DNA of 44,750 nt from an uncultured Lachnospiraceae bacterium. Lineage in GTDB: Bacteria; Bacillota; Clostridia; Lachnospirales; Lachnospiraceae. Shown one piece after another: positions 16,308 to 24,794 of this stretch. The position numbers and the translations under genes are program-made. Numbering within the stretch: position 1 is the stretch's first letter; every line of letters begins with the position of its first letter. The notes under the pieces were generated by a model. It ran no database searches. It was given only the letters and a program-made list of their open reading frames with translations, and was not told the DNA's origin. The stretch is from NCBI GenBank assembly GCA_934339365.1, contig CAKRHW010000018.1, forward strand, positions 1-44,750, written 5' to 3'.

Positions 16308-16833
16308 TTTTCGCTCCAATGTCATTTCCTAATTCACAGGTATAAATCCACTCAATCTTATCTCCCTGCTTTGCTTTTATTTTGCTACATCCGTAATTTG
16401 GAAAAGTTCCATTCACCCGGTACATCCACCCGGAAGATGGGCCGCAGTCAAATTCATATAACTGGTGAATTCCTTCAATATACACACTTTGATAAGTTGC
16501 GGACTGTGAAGATTCTATCTGAATCTTATGCTCTTTACATACCTTTTTTAAAATATCAAATACCGTATCTCCCTCTGAAAATGTAACTTCTGTCTCCTTT
16601 AAGATTACACCATCCTCAGGAACATAATCTTTCTTTTCCTCTTTCAGCTCATCTTTATGATCTAAAATAGACTGACACACAATAGAAATTGTACAACTTT
16701 GTTTCTTTTCATCCTTTTCATTTTTTCCACTCTCGCTGCCTTTGCATCCTGTCAGCACAGCCAGACAGAAAATCAGAAGAAAAAAGAAACTGCTCACACT
16801 TCTTTTTCTAATTTTTTTCATCCCTCTTAGCAT
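16291..16833 (-). CDS. DUF4430 lipoprotein of the ECF operon
   Basis: A 180-residue lipoprotein. A basic N-terminus and hydrophobic stretch lead to the lipobox LTGC (Cys30), followed by a charged linker and a DUF4430 domain (about 46-168) with 'FSEGDTVFDILKKVC' and the hallmark 'GPSSGWMYRVNG' then 'AKQGDKIEWIYT'. DUF4430 is the fold of the C-terminal beta domain of animal transcobalamins and intrinsic factor. It is the obvious candidate for the surface ligand-binding partner of the ECF transporter. Of the possible starts, the ATG at 16833 has AAAGGA 8 bases upstream; the later ATG at 16821 abuts AGAGGG too closely. It overlaps the upstream gene by 26 bases. Confidence 0.85.
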   Translation of the reverse strand: MLRGMKKIRKRSVSSFFFLLIFCLAVLTGCKGSESGKNEKDEKKQSCTISIVCQSILDHKDELKEEKKDYVPEDGVILKETEVTFSEGDTVFDILKKVCKEHKIQIESSQSATYQSVYIEGIHQLYEFDCGPSSGWMYRVNGTFPNYGCSKIKAKQGDKIEWIYTCELGNDIGAKNENQK

Positions 16834-19036
16834 TCCTGTTTTCCTTTCTTTTCTTTTTCTGTATCCACCAAAAAACTGCTGCCATTCCAATGACTACGAT
16901 AAAAACGGCTAACATCCATCCCCGGTTTTTCATTGTTTTCTCATTCGTATTGTTTCCTTTTTCTGTTGTTTCTGCTTCTTTGGTATCTGTCTGTGTATTT
17001 TCCTCATTCTGAAGAAGCTGCACCTGTCTTTCCTTTGCATCAAACAGGCAAATGGGTTCTACCGTTCCATTCTTCTGTTTTTTCTGCTGCTCCTGCAGAT
17101 AGCAGGCTGATAATGCCAAAATTCCCTGTTCTGTTGCCATCCCGTTTGCTTTTCCCTGCTCTTCTTTTATATGACAAAAACTTCCATCTTCATTTTGAAA
17201 AGATAATAAGGCATTCTGCAGTCTGGTATCCTGAATGTCTTCTCCTGCTGCCACGAATGCAATACATGCCCATGCAGTACTTTCTAGATTTCTGACACCA
17301 CCACTTTCGTATTCTCCACTTGCCTGATCCTGCATTGCTTCTAACTTTTGTCTGGTATGTGTAATCAGTTCCGGGATTCCTTCCCGGTCTTTATACTTTT
17401 CTAATGCCAAAAGTGCCATTGCAGTCAGGTCTGCATCTGCTTCACTTCCCGGTTGTTTTCCCAAAAGTGAAAATCCCCCCTGCTCTAATTCATTTTCCTT
17501 CAATAACTGCAAATACTGTTCTATGACTGCTTCTTTTCCCTTCTGGTATTCCGTTCTTGAAGCCAGTGCAATCAATGCCCAGATTGGTCCATTCATCCCT
17601 TGTGAAATCACTTTGTCATATTCTGTCAGCCTTTCCACCAATGGATAACCTGCCAGAGTTGTTGCATCCTTCCCCAAAGCAGAAACCGCCAGAATCATTT
17701 TCGAATATTCCGTCCATTTTGATGAAGAAAGATTCCCTTTCTCTTCCTTCATCGTTTTCTCCATATTCTGATAAAAAAGCTCTGCCGTCTCTTTTGAAAT
17801 CGGAATCTGCGACTCTGCCAGTCCAATCATATGCCATTGACTTGACCGGTCCCATACCTCATCAGACTTTTGGATATAATCTGCCGTCTTTTTCATTGCC
17901 TGATAAAGGCGGCTGTCATCTTCTGATTCGGTACTTTGTGAAATTTCCGACTCTTTTGTTTCCTTTGTTTTCGAACTTTTTTCCTTTTTTGTTTTTTCTT
18001 TCTTTTTTGTATTCTGCTCTGTTTTCTTCTCTTTTTTGCTACTCTTTTCTGCCTTCTTTGTACTCTCTACTGTTTTCTCTTCAGACGCAGCTTCTGTTTC
18101 TAATTCTGTTTTTGTTTCTGTTTTTGCTTTCTTCTCTGTTTCCTGCTCTTTTTGACTTTTTCCCTTAGAAGAATCAGAATCTTTCTTCCGACTGCTCTTT
18201 TTATCTGCCTGCTTTTTTGCCGGTGTTTTTTTATTTCCGGTATTTGCGTGGTTCCCATTTACAGCAGCCGTCTTGTCTTCCTGTTTCGTCTCATTCTTTG
18301 CCGTTCCACTTTCTGTATGAGACTCCAAATTTTGCGTATTTTGTTCTGAAGAAGAAGTGAGCTTTTTTCCGGTTAATTTTTCATAGGCGGCTTCTATCTC
18401 TGCTTTTGTTGCATCAAAATTCTCTAAAACAGAAATCGCTGCCTGATATCCACTTTCTTTCTTGCGTTCTGCCACCGCCTTGATTAATTCCTGTCTGTTT
18501 TGTGCAAGTGATAAATCCTGTCCCCAGCCAAACAATGTAAACTGCACACGAATGACATCTCCATCCTTTACTTTCTGTGCAGACATACTCTTATCCGGAG
18601 CAGTTTCATTTCTATAATAATACCATCCCGAAGACGATGCATAAGCAAATTCTCCTAAGGTTGGTTTTCTTTCATTTTCAGTAATATTATTTCCATATTT
18701 TTGAGCAATCAGATTCGGAATTCGTACTTTTTTCGTATCTGCATTCTGAATCGCAGACAAATAGAAATCTTTTTTCAGACTTCCTCCATTTTCATACGAA
18801 AAATGATGCTTTTTCATCACCCGGTCAAACAAATCTGCTACCGATTCCCCTTCCTGATACTCTATTTTTTCCGGTTCAATTAAAAATCCCTGACCAATTG
18901 TTAATTTCTCTACAGTAATATAAACAAAACCAGAGCCAGAGGCCGAAGCCTCTAACACTGGTATCTGACTAATTATGAAAATAATTGTAAATAAAATTCC
19001 AATCCATCTATTTCGATTATGATTTTTTCGTTTCAT
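16808..19036 (-). CDS. Membrane-anchored DUF4430 + alpha/alpha-toroid protein (transcobalamin-like architecture)
   Basis: A 742-residue exported protein. Signal peptide at 1-32. DUF4430 domain at about 36-172 with 'SSSGWYYYRNET' and 'KVKDGDVIRVQFT'. Then a very Lys/Glu/Ser/Thr-rich linker (about 235-385), likely a spacer through the wall. Residues about 395-665 hold repeats such as 'SEADADLTAMALLALEKYKD', 'NLESTAWACIAFVAAGED' and 'GMATEQGILALSACYLQEQ', typical of prenyltransferase/squalene-cyclase alpha/alpha toroids, the fold of the alpha domain of transcobalamin. A C-terminal helix (703-725) and basic tail anchor it. The ATG lies 38 bases after the preceding gene. A cofactor-capture role is inference. 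Confidence 0.82.
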   Translation of the reverse strand: MKRKNHNRNRWIGILFTIIFIISQIPVLEASASGSGFVYITVEKLTIGQGFLIEPEKIEYQEGESVADLFDRVMKKHHFSYENGGSLKKDFYLSAIQNADTKKVRIPNLIAQKYGNNITENERKPTLGEFAYASSSGWYYYRNETAPDKSMSAQKVKDGDVIRVQFTLFGWGQDLSLAQNRQELIKAVAERKKESGYQAAISVLENFDATKAEIEAAYEKLTGKKLTSSSEQNTQNLESHTESGTAKNETKQEDKTAAVNGNHANTGNKKTPAKKQADKKSSRKKDSDSSKGKSQKEQETEKKAKTETKTELETEAASEEKTVESTKKAEKSSKKEKKTEQNTKKKEKTKKEKSSKTKETKESEISQSTESEDDSRLYQAMKKTADYIQKSDEVWDRSSQWHMIGLAESQIPISKETAELFYQNMEKTMKEEKGNLSSSKWTEYSKMILAVSALGKDATTLAGYPLVERLTEYDKVISQGMNGPIWALIALASRTEYQKGKEAVIEQYLQLLKENELEQGGFSLLGKQPGSEADADLTAMALLALEKYKDREGIPELITHTRQKLEAMQDQASGEYESGGVRNLESTAWACIAFVAAGEDIQDTRLQNALLSFQNEDGSFCHIKEEQGKANGMATEQGILALSACYLQEQQKKQKNGTVEPICLFDAKERQVQLLQNEENTQTDTKEAETTEKGNNTNEKTMKNRGWMLAVFIVVIGMAAVFWWIQKKKRKENRNAKRDEKN

Positions 19037-19074
19037 TTAAACTCCAATTCTTTTCAAATCTCTTGTTCAGACTT

Positions 19075-21438
19075 CTAGAAGTTTTTCTTTACAACATTAG
19101 AAGCCTTGCTTGTTACCTTTTTACCCTGAATCTTTGCTACAGCAACTACCTTATAAGCTGCTTTCTGATTCTTTTTCCCTTTCTTATCTACATAAGAAAG
19201 ATTCTTTACTGTTTTAACAAGACGATATTTTCCTTTTCCAACCTTCTTATAAATCTGATAAGTTGTCGCTCCCTTTACTTTCTTCCACTGTAATTTTGCT
19301 ATTTTCTTAGAAGACTTTTTCAAAGAAAGTTTTGTCTGCGCCTTTTTAAACTGCTTCGCTGTAACAGTATTTTTCTTTACAGTATTCTTTGTTGAATCAT
19401 TCTCTTTTGTCTGTGTATTCGTCTGTGCAGGTGTCTGCGCAGGTGCTGTCTGATCTGGTTTTGTCTGATCTGGATTCGTCTGTGGAAGCTTAGAAAGATC
19501 CTCAATAAACTCATCCCATGTTTTTTCTACATTCAATGTAATATCAGGAAGTTTTGAGAAATATCCTTCTAAAACAGGTGCGTTCATATTTGGCTTATTC
19601 TTACCTTCTACAAGCTTATCTGCACCAAGTCCTGAACCCCACCAGGAAGAAAAGATTCTTCCGTTTGTCAATGTATATTTACCGCCACGCTTAAATGTTA
19701 CAGTAAATGAATTCTTTGTTGCCAAGTCGTACTGACCACAGTAACCCTTTAATTCTTTATCATCTTCTGTTTTTGCAAATGGGTTATCGTAAGATACGTA
19801 AGTACCTTTTCCACCCCATGCAGGCATATACATCGTTGGGTTATAAATGGATGCAAGTTTATACACTGGCATTGTAATTCCCTGGAAACTAATCTTTGCT
19901 GTATCTCCGCTTGCAAGTCTCTTTCCCGGCTTTGTTACGTTTTCTACTTTTACTGTAATCTTTCTTGCATCTACTACCTGATAGAAACTCTTTTCATTTC
20001 CCTTATCATCCTTTGCAACAATACCGATGATATTGCTACGATTCTCAAGTGGAAGTGTATACTTGCCATCTTTTGCTGCAATCTCTGTTCCATTGCAGGT
20101 TACCTGAACGGCTGCTGCACCCTTTACTGTTGGTGCAAATGTATACTCTGTAACGTCTCCATCTGTAAAATAAATCGTGTCATAAGAAGTATATGGAATA
20201 TTCGATTCAATTGAAATGTCTGTCTTTGCCTTTGGTACATTGAATACCACATATCCTGTGTTCTCTTTTGCACATGCTGAATAAACTTTTCCATTTGCCT
20301 CTACTGCATCATAAGTTACTTTCACAATAGAAGTTCCTGGTTTTACAGCTGTTACACTTGTCTTCTCTGTGCTCTCTGTCTTAGAAAGCTTAACACTATC
20401 ACCTGACACAATCTCAAAATGGAAGTTTGGTCTTGTGATATTATTCGTAATCGGTGAGTCAATGACCTGTGGCACTCTTCTTGGATAAATATCTGCCGAA
20501 TCATTCACTGCAAGTTCCTTGTAATCATACTGCAGCCATAAATCATCCTCATAAGTCGGCTCATCATATACATTGACCTTGCACCATGGCATGATGATAT
20601 AGCTGCCATTTTCTGTTGCATTCTTCGTTCCAATCGCAGAAACAAGATAACTTCCTGCCTTGTCAAAAGAAAGCTCTACTTCTCCGTTTTCCTTAGTAAC
20701 GACATTCTGAATCGGTGTTATCTGTCCCTTCTCATCTACTGTTACTAACTGCATATCAAAAATGCCATGTGTATTCTTTGCAATCTCTTCTTTTGTATTG
20801 CATCCATACCATCCGATTGCATATCCCTTTAATGTAAGCTTTTCCTTCTGTCCAACCTTTGTCTCAACATCTTCTGTCTTCTTGCCGTCCTGCTCAAACC
20901 ATGCATAACTGTCCATTGCATAGGAATCCTGATAGATATAAAATTCTACCACATCATTTTCCTTTACAACAGCCTGATTCGCCATATAGCCCATTGCACT
21001 GACGCCCCAGCCATTATCTACATAATTGCCGTCATTTGGCTGCTCTCCATTTACAGAAAATCCAAGACTTGCTGCCTTACCAAATACCGTTGAAATCCAT
21101 CCATTCGATTCAGCTAAATACTTCCCTGCTGTCTCCTTCGTAAACTGATCTCCATAAATAGACTTTGTCAATGCTACTAATACGTCTAGTACTGTTACCT
21201 GATCCGCTTTTACAGAATCTGCGTTCTGATAACCATATTCTGCTGCGGTTCCCGGTTTGACCTTCATGGTCTGTCTTGGCTGCAAATACTCATAGCCATC
21301 CATTGCTGAAACAACCAGACTGGTTGCCTCTGTTGCAACACTTGTCTGCTCTGTCGCAGCAAATACATTCGTGGACACCTGCGAAAATGCCACACACAAC
21401 ACTAATAATAGTGCCAACAACTTTTTGCATTTTTTCAT
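19075..21438 (-). CDS. Secreted DUF4430 protein with Ig-like and C-terminal FN3-like domains
   Basis: A 787-residue secreted protein, first gene of the ECF operon. Signal peptide with AFA-type cleavage near residue 27. Residues 75-175 are DUF4430-like ('VTVLDVLVALTKSIYG', 'ESNGWISTVFGKAASLGFSVNGE', 'VVKENDVVEFYIYQ'). The middle carries bacterial Ig-like segments ('FHFEIVSGDSVKLSKTE', 'KPGTSIVKVTYD'). After a Gln/Thr/Pro-rich stretch near 670-690, the last 100 residues are an FN3-like domain ('AKLQWKKVKGATTYQIYKK') common in clostridial surface proteins. The frame opens at 21462, but the ATG at 21438 has AGAGGAG 7 bases upstream and begins a clean signal peptide. No LPXTG or transmembrane anchor is visible. 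Confidence 0.83.
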   Translation of the reverse strand: MKKCKKLLALLLVLCVAFSQVSTNVFAATEQTSVATEATSLVVSAMDGYEYLQPRQTMKVKPGTAAEYGYQNADSVKADQVTVLDVLVALTKSIYGDQFTKETAGKYLAESNGWISTVFGKAASLGFSVNGEQPNDGNYVDNGWGVSAMGYMANQAVVKENDVVEFYIYQDSYAMDSYAWFEQDGKKTEDVETKVGQKEKLTLKGYAIGWYGCNTKEEIAKNTHGIFDMQLVTVDEKGQITPIQNVVTKENGEVELSFDKAGSYLVSAIGTKNATENGSYIIMPWCKVNVYDEPTYEDDLWLQYDYKELAVNDSADIYPRRVPQVIDSPITNNITRPNFHFEIVSGDSVKLSKTESTEKTSVTAVKPGTSIVKVTYDAVEANGKVYSACAKENTGYVVFNVPKAKTDISIESNIPYTSYDTIYFTDGDVTEYTFAPTVKGAAAVQVTCNGTEIAAKDGKYTLPLENRSNIIGIVAKDDKGNEKSFYQVVDARKITVKVENVTKPGKRLASGDTAKISFQGITMPVYKLASIYNPTMYMPAWGGKGTYVSYDNPFAKTEDDKELKGYCGQYDLATKNSFTVTFKRGGKYTLTNGRIFSSWWGSGLGADKLVEGKNKPNMNAPVLEGYFSKLPDITLNVEKTWDEFIEDLSKLPQTNPDQTKPDQTAPAQTPAQTNTQTKENDSTKNTVKKNTVTAKQFKKAQTKLSLKKSSKKIAKLQWKKVKGATTYQIYKKVGKGKYRLVKTVKNLSYVDKKGKKNQKAAYKVVAVAKIQGKKVTSKASNVVKKNF

Positions 21439-21479
21439 TTTGAATCTCCTCTCTTTGTGCATTATTTACTTTCTTCGGC

Positions 21480-21508
21480 ATTATATCACTTAAAAACAGG
21501 ATTGTAAA
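21480..21508 (-). promoter_or_regulatory. Promoter of the DUF4430/ECF operon
   Basis: Minus-strand TTTACA (21508-21503), 17-base spacer, TATAAT (21485-21480) with extended TGA. The leader is only about 35 bases, leaving no room for a cobalamin riboswitch. Confidence 0.8.
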
Positions 21509-21528
21509 TACACCAGACAAGATTCTGA

Positions 21529-23490
21529 TTATCCCACGATTTTATAATATGTTTTCGCTGTCATAATATAAATGACACTATAAAGTACTGCAAATACCAC
21601 TGCACTTATCATCGTTCCTAACAGAAAAACTGCCGGGTTCGAAAGACCTAATAACAACAGCATCTTTTTAATTAATACATAGGCAACACTTACATGTACC
21701 AGAGATACTCCGAGTGGTAAAAAGAATAACACCAGTACCTGAGAACGAATCGTTGATTTGATTTCCTTCTTATCCATTCCCACTTTTTTCATAATTGCAA
21801 ATCGTTCTTTATCTTCGTATCCTTCCGTAATCTGCTTATAATACATAATCAGAACGACTGCCATTACAAATAATACAGCAAGGAATATTCCCATAAACAT
21901 CAGGCTTCCATAAATCGCCATCATGCCATCCCGTTCATCCCCCTGACCGATGAAATTCGTAGCGCGGATTGCATACTTTTCCTGATTTGTTCCCTTTGAT
22001 AACGTCTGATTCATTTCATCTACGATTGCATTCTGTGTCTCTTTGTCTAAGGATTTCTTTACCCCATAAACCAGACAAGGACCAATATGCTGTTGTGAGA
22101 TTTTCGAAGCTTCTTTGACTGCCTTTTCATTCTTCATAATCACAAATGTATTCTCTTTCAGATACCCATCCGGAATCTCTTTTTGGCTATAAGACTGCAA
22201 TTGTTCTTTTATCTTATAATTCTTCTTTCCGATTTTTACTTCGTTCTGAAATTTCTGTCCGTATACCAATACTTCATTCTCTTCTAAAGACATCTCTTTC
22301 TCCTCTAAACGATTATAATCGTCTAGTGTAAGAAAAATCACCATATCCTTGGCACTTATAGATCCCGCTAAAATTCTGTTTCCGTCATATTTTACCGGAA
22401 ATGTATATTCTGTATAATAAATGGAATCGGATTCCTCAATTCCTTTTTTTGCTGTAATCTGTTCCATTTCTTCTAAAACCTTTGCAGAGTTCTTATAAGG
22501 GCAGTTCACCTGTGCTGTAACCGGCCATGGAACCATTTTTTTTGCTGCATCATCCACACCCCAGTAAAGAGAGACAGTTGATGAAACCATAACCAGCACA
22601 CCAGTACCTAAAATACAAATATTGGCAAGACCGACTGCATTTTGCTTCATACGGTAAATCATTCCGGAAACCGATACAAAATGATTAATCTTGTAATAGA
22701 AACTCTTGTTTTTCTTTAACATTTTTAAAATTGCAATACTAACCGCAATAAATGAACAGTATGTTCCAATCATTACCAGCAAAACTGCTACCATAAACAT
22801 ATTCATGGTATCCATTGGATTTTCAACTTTCATGCAGATTGCATATCCGATTCCAATTGTGACAATTCCAACCAGAGCAGTCAGCCACTTTGTCTTTGGC
22901 TCCTTCTCTCCAGTTTGCCCGCCCTTTAATAACTCTACCGGTTTTGCTAAATGAATCTGTGTGAGATCCTTGATAAAAATACTTAAAAAAATACATGCAA
23001 ATAAAATGAGTGTCGTAAAAATTGCATGTCCGGAAATCTCAAATTTTATCGTTTGATATCCGGTTCCCATAATATTTGCCATTGCAAGAAGCATTGCTTT
23101 GCTAAATAGTAATCCTAAAGCAATTCCTGACACAAGGCTGATGACTGCCATATCTAACACTTCTATAAAAATCATTTTTGTAATGTGCTTTTTTTCCATA
23201 CCCAGAATATTGTAAAGTCCAAATTCCTTTTTTCTTCTCTTAATCAGAAAACTATTGGTATAAAATAAGAAGATTACTGCAAAAAATCCAATCAGTTTTA
23301 CTCCTAATTCCAGCATCACCTGTGTCGAATCCCCATAATTTAATTTTAAAAGGCTCTTATTATCTGCTAATGCACACATCGTAAAAAACATAATAATGCT
23401 TCCGATACAAGTCAGTATATATGGAATATAAGTTCTTTTATTTTTGACGATATTGTTTGCCGCCAGTTTTGAAAAAAACAGCTTATTCAT
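21529..23490 (-). CDS. BceB-type ABC transporter permease (FtsX fold)
   Basis: A 653-residue permease of the BceB/peptide-7-exporter class, which with its ATPase confers resistance to and senses wall-active peptides such as bacitracin and lantibiotics. FtsX-like helices lie at about 18-36, 60-78, 110-160, 200-250 and 285-310, then a large extracellular domain (about 315-525) where peptides bind, then three C-terminal helices (530-650). The N-terminal 'LAANNIVKNKRTYIPYILTCIGSIIMFF' is typical of the family. The ATG overlaps the end of the ATPase gene by 8 bases. The histidine kinase and response regulator usually adjacent are not in the window. No clear terminator follows. Confidence 0.9.
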   Translation of the reverse strand: MNKLFFSKLAANNIVKNKRTYIPYILTCIGSIIMFFTMCALADNKSLLKLNYGDSTQVMLELGVKLIGFFAVIFLFYTNSFLIKRRKKEFGLYNILGMEKKHITKMIFIEVLDMAVISLVSGIALGLLFSKAMLLAMANIMGTGYQTIKFEISGHAIFTTLILFACIFLSIFIKDLTQIHLAKPVELLKGGQTGEKEPKTKWLTALVGIVTIGIGYAICMKVENPMDTMNMFMVAVLLVMIGTYCSFIAVSIAILKMLKKNKSFYYKINHFVSVSGMIYRMKQNAVGLANICILGTGVLVMVSSTVSLYWGVDDAAKKMVPWPVTAQVNCPYKNSAKVLEEMEQITAKKGIEESDSIYYTEYTFPVKYDGNRILAGSISAKDMVIFLTLDDYNRLEEKEMSLEENEVLVYGQKFQNEVKIGKKNYKIKEQLQSYSQKEIPDGYLKENTFVIMKNEKAVKEASKISQQHIGPCLVYGVKKSLDKETQNAIVDEMNQTLSKGTNQEKYAIRATNFIGQGDERDGMMAIYGSLMFMGIFLAVLFVMAVVLIMYYKQITEGYEDKERFAIMKKVGMDKKEIKSTIRSQVLVLFFLPLGVSLVHVSVAYVLIKKMLLLLGLSNPAVFLLGTMISAVVFAVLYSVIYIMTAKTYYKIVG

Positions 23491-24265
23491 CTCTGCTACC
23501 TCCGACTGTTATGTCATCTTTCATAATGCTTGTTAACGTATCCGAAATCTTTTCATACATTTCATCATCTGTCAAATCTGCTTTATACATCTGATGAAAT
23601 ACCTGTCCGTCCTTAATAAAAAGAACCCTCTTTGCACGACTTGCTGCCTTCGTACTATGTGTTACCATAATAATTGTCTGCCCCTTTTCATTCATCTGCT
23701 GAAAAATATCCAGTAAATGATCTGTTGAACGGGAATCTAAGGCTCCTGTCGGCTCATCTGCCAAAACAAGCTCCGGCTTTGTAATCATTGCCCTTGCCAC
23801 TGCACACCTCTGTTTTTGTCCACCCGACACTTCATATGGAAATTTCTCCAACAATTTTTCAATTCCCAAAGCCTTTACCAGTGGCAGAAGACGCTGCTCC
23901 ATTTCCTGATATGGAACCTTTGCTAATACGAGAGGAAGTAATATATTGTCCTTCAGCGAAAATGTATCTAACAGATTAAAATCCTGAAATACAAATCCCA
24001 AATGTTCCCGACGGAATGCTGAAATTTCCTTCTCCTTGATATTTACAATATTCTTTCCATTTAATAAAACCTCTCCACTGCTTGGTTTATCTAACGATGC
24101 TAAGATATTTAATAACGTAGTTTTTCCAGAACCAGACTCTCCCATAATGGCCACATATTCCCCCTTCTCTACGGAAAATGTAACATCCGAAAGTGCCTGT
24201 ACTTTATTTCCACCAAATCTTGTAGTATAAACTTTTTTCACATTGTTTACTTCTAATAACGACAT
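23483..24265 (-). CDS. BceA-type ABC transporter ATP-binding protein
   Basis: A 260-residue ATPase of the BceA (MacB/LolD-like) group: Walker A GESGSGKTT (about 42-50), Q-loop 'FVFQDFNLLDTF', signature 'VSGGQKQR', Walker B 'LVLADEPTGALDS', and switch His in 'VTHS'. It pairs with the downstream permease, with which it overlaps by 8 bases. GGAGGAG precedes the ATG. The upstream region carries a palindrome matching BceR operators, so the pair is probably induced by a BceRS-like two-component system encoded elsewhere. Confidence 0.92.
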   Translation of the reverse strand: MSLLEVNNVKKVYTTRFGGNKVQALSDVTFSVEKGEYVAIMGESGSGKTTLLNILASLDKPSSGEVLLNGKNIVNIKEKEISAFRREHLGFVFQDFNLLDTFSLKDNILLPLVLAKVPYQEMEQRLLPLVKALGIEKLLEKFPYEVSGGQKQRCAVARAMITKPELVLADEPTGALDSRSTDHLLDIFQQMNEKGQTIIMVTHSTKAASRAKRVLFIKDGQVFHQMYKADLTDDEMYEKISDTLTSIMKDDITVGGSRDE

Positions 24266-24367
24266 CTCTTGTCTCCTCCTGTTTGTTCTTGTTTCTTAAC
24301 TTGCCTATATCTTAGCAAAAAAAAAGAATTGCTTCCATTTCTTTGGCTTACAATTCGCGGTTTAAAC

Positions 24368-24381
24368 TTACAATTTTGTAA
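24368..24381 (-). promoter_or_regulatory. BceR-type operator upstream of bceAB
   Basis: The 14-base sequence TTACA-ATTT-TGTAA matches the TNACA-N4-TGTNA inverted repeat known for BceR-like regulators. A further half-site TTACA lies at 24348-24352, 20 bases closer to the gene. The repeat is about 103 bases before the bceA start, upstream of a weak promoter region near 24310, as in other BceR-controlled promoters. Confidence 0.65.
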
Positions 24382-24430
24382 GGTTGAATATCCTACACCT
24401 GTTTTTCACTTTCTTGTTCCTATGTAACTT

Positions 24431-24458
24431 AAAAGAGTAAGCATAAAAAGCTTACTCT
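24431..24458 (-). terminator. Hairpin at the end of the small gene
   Basis: Stem AGAGTAAGC/GCTTACTCT with a 7-base loop, overlapping the stop codon of the 57-residue gene. On the minus strand it is followed by TTTTAAG, a short U-tract. Confidence 0.6.
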
Positions 24459-24625
24459 GTCAACTCATACTGCATAAATTCGTATTTTAATTTACTGCCA
24501 ACTTCTATTTCTTCCGGAAGTAATGCACGTGCTACCAATTTTAAATCATTTGTTTCAATATCTGTTCTTTTTAAATTTGCGTAATCTCCATCAATACTTA
24601 TTACTTCATAATACCAGGTCTGCAT
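24452..24625 (-). CDS. Small hypothetical protein (57 aa)
   Basis: Function not recognised. A 57-residue acidic protein starting 'MQTWYYEVISIDGDYANLKR' and ending 'FMQYELTE', with an alternating pattern suggestive of a small beta-barrel. A GTG at 24634 lies inside the AGGTGA ribosome site, so the ATG at 24625, five bases after it, is the likely start. An extended -10 (TGATATACT, near 24680) precedes it. The stop is embedded in a terminator hairpin, which supports a real single-gene unit. Confidence 0.6.
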   Translation of the reverse strand: MQTWYYEVISIDGDYANLKRTDIETNDLKLVARALLPEEIEVGSKLKYEFMQYELTE

Positions 24626-24734
24626 CCCTTTCACCTACTTTCTCTTTTAAAACTGTTTTTCGTTCTTTCTTTTAGTATATCATCAAAATAAGCCTGAACG
24701 CTACTGAAATTCTCAATTTCATTTAATTACCTGT

Positions 24735-24748
24735 AGAACATTTGTTCG
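24735..24748 (+). promoter_or_regulatory. LexA (SOS) box
   Basis: AGAAC-ATTT-GTTCG contains the palindrome GAAC-N4-GTTC and matches the Gram-positive LexA/DinR box (CGAAC-N4-GTTCG type) read on the minus strand. It overlaps the -35 position of the downstream extended -10 promoter (TG-n-TATACT, -10 at 24757-24762), so LexA binding would block it. Confidence 0.85.
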
Positions 24749-24794
24749 CACTGTGTTATACTAAAAATATCTTGTAAAAAAGGGGAACCAGAAT

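Noticed and set aside
21439..21528. Cobalamin riboswitch upstream of the DUF4430/ECF operon
   Set aside because: Only about 35 bases separate the promoter start from the first gene, and no B12-box-like sequence is visible.
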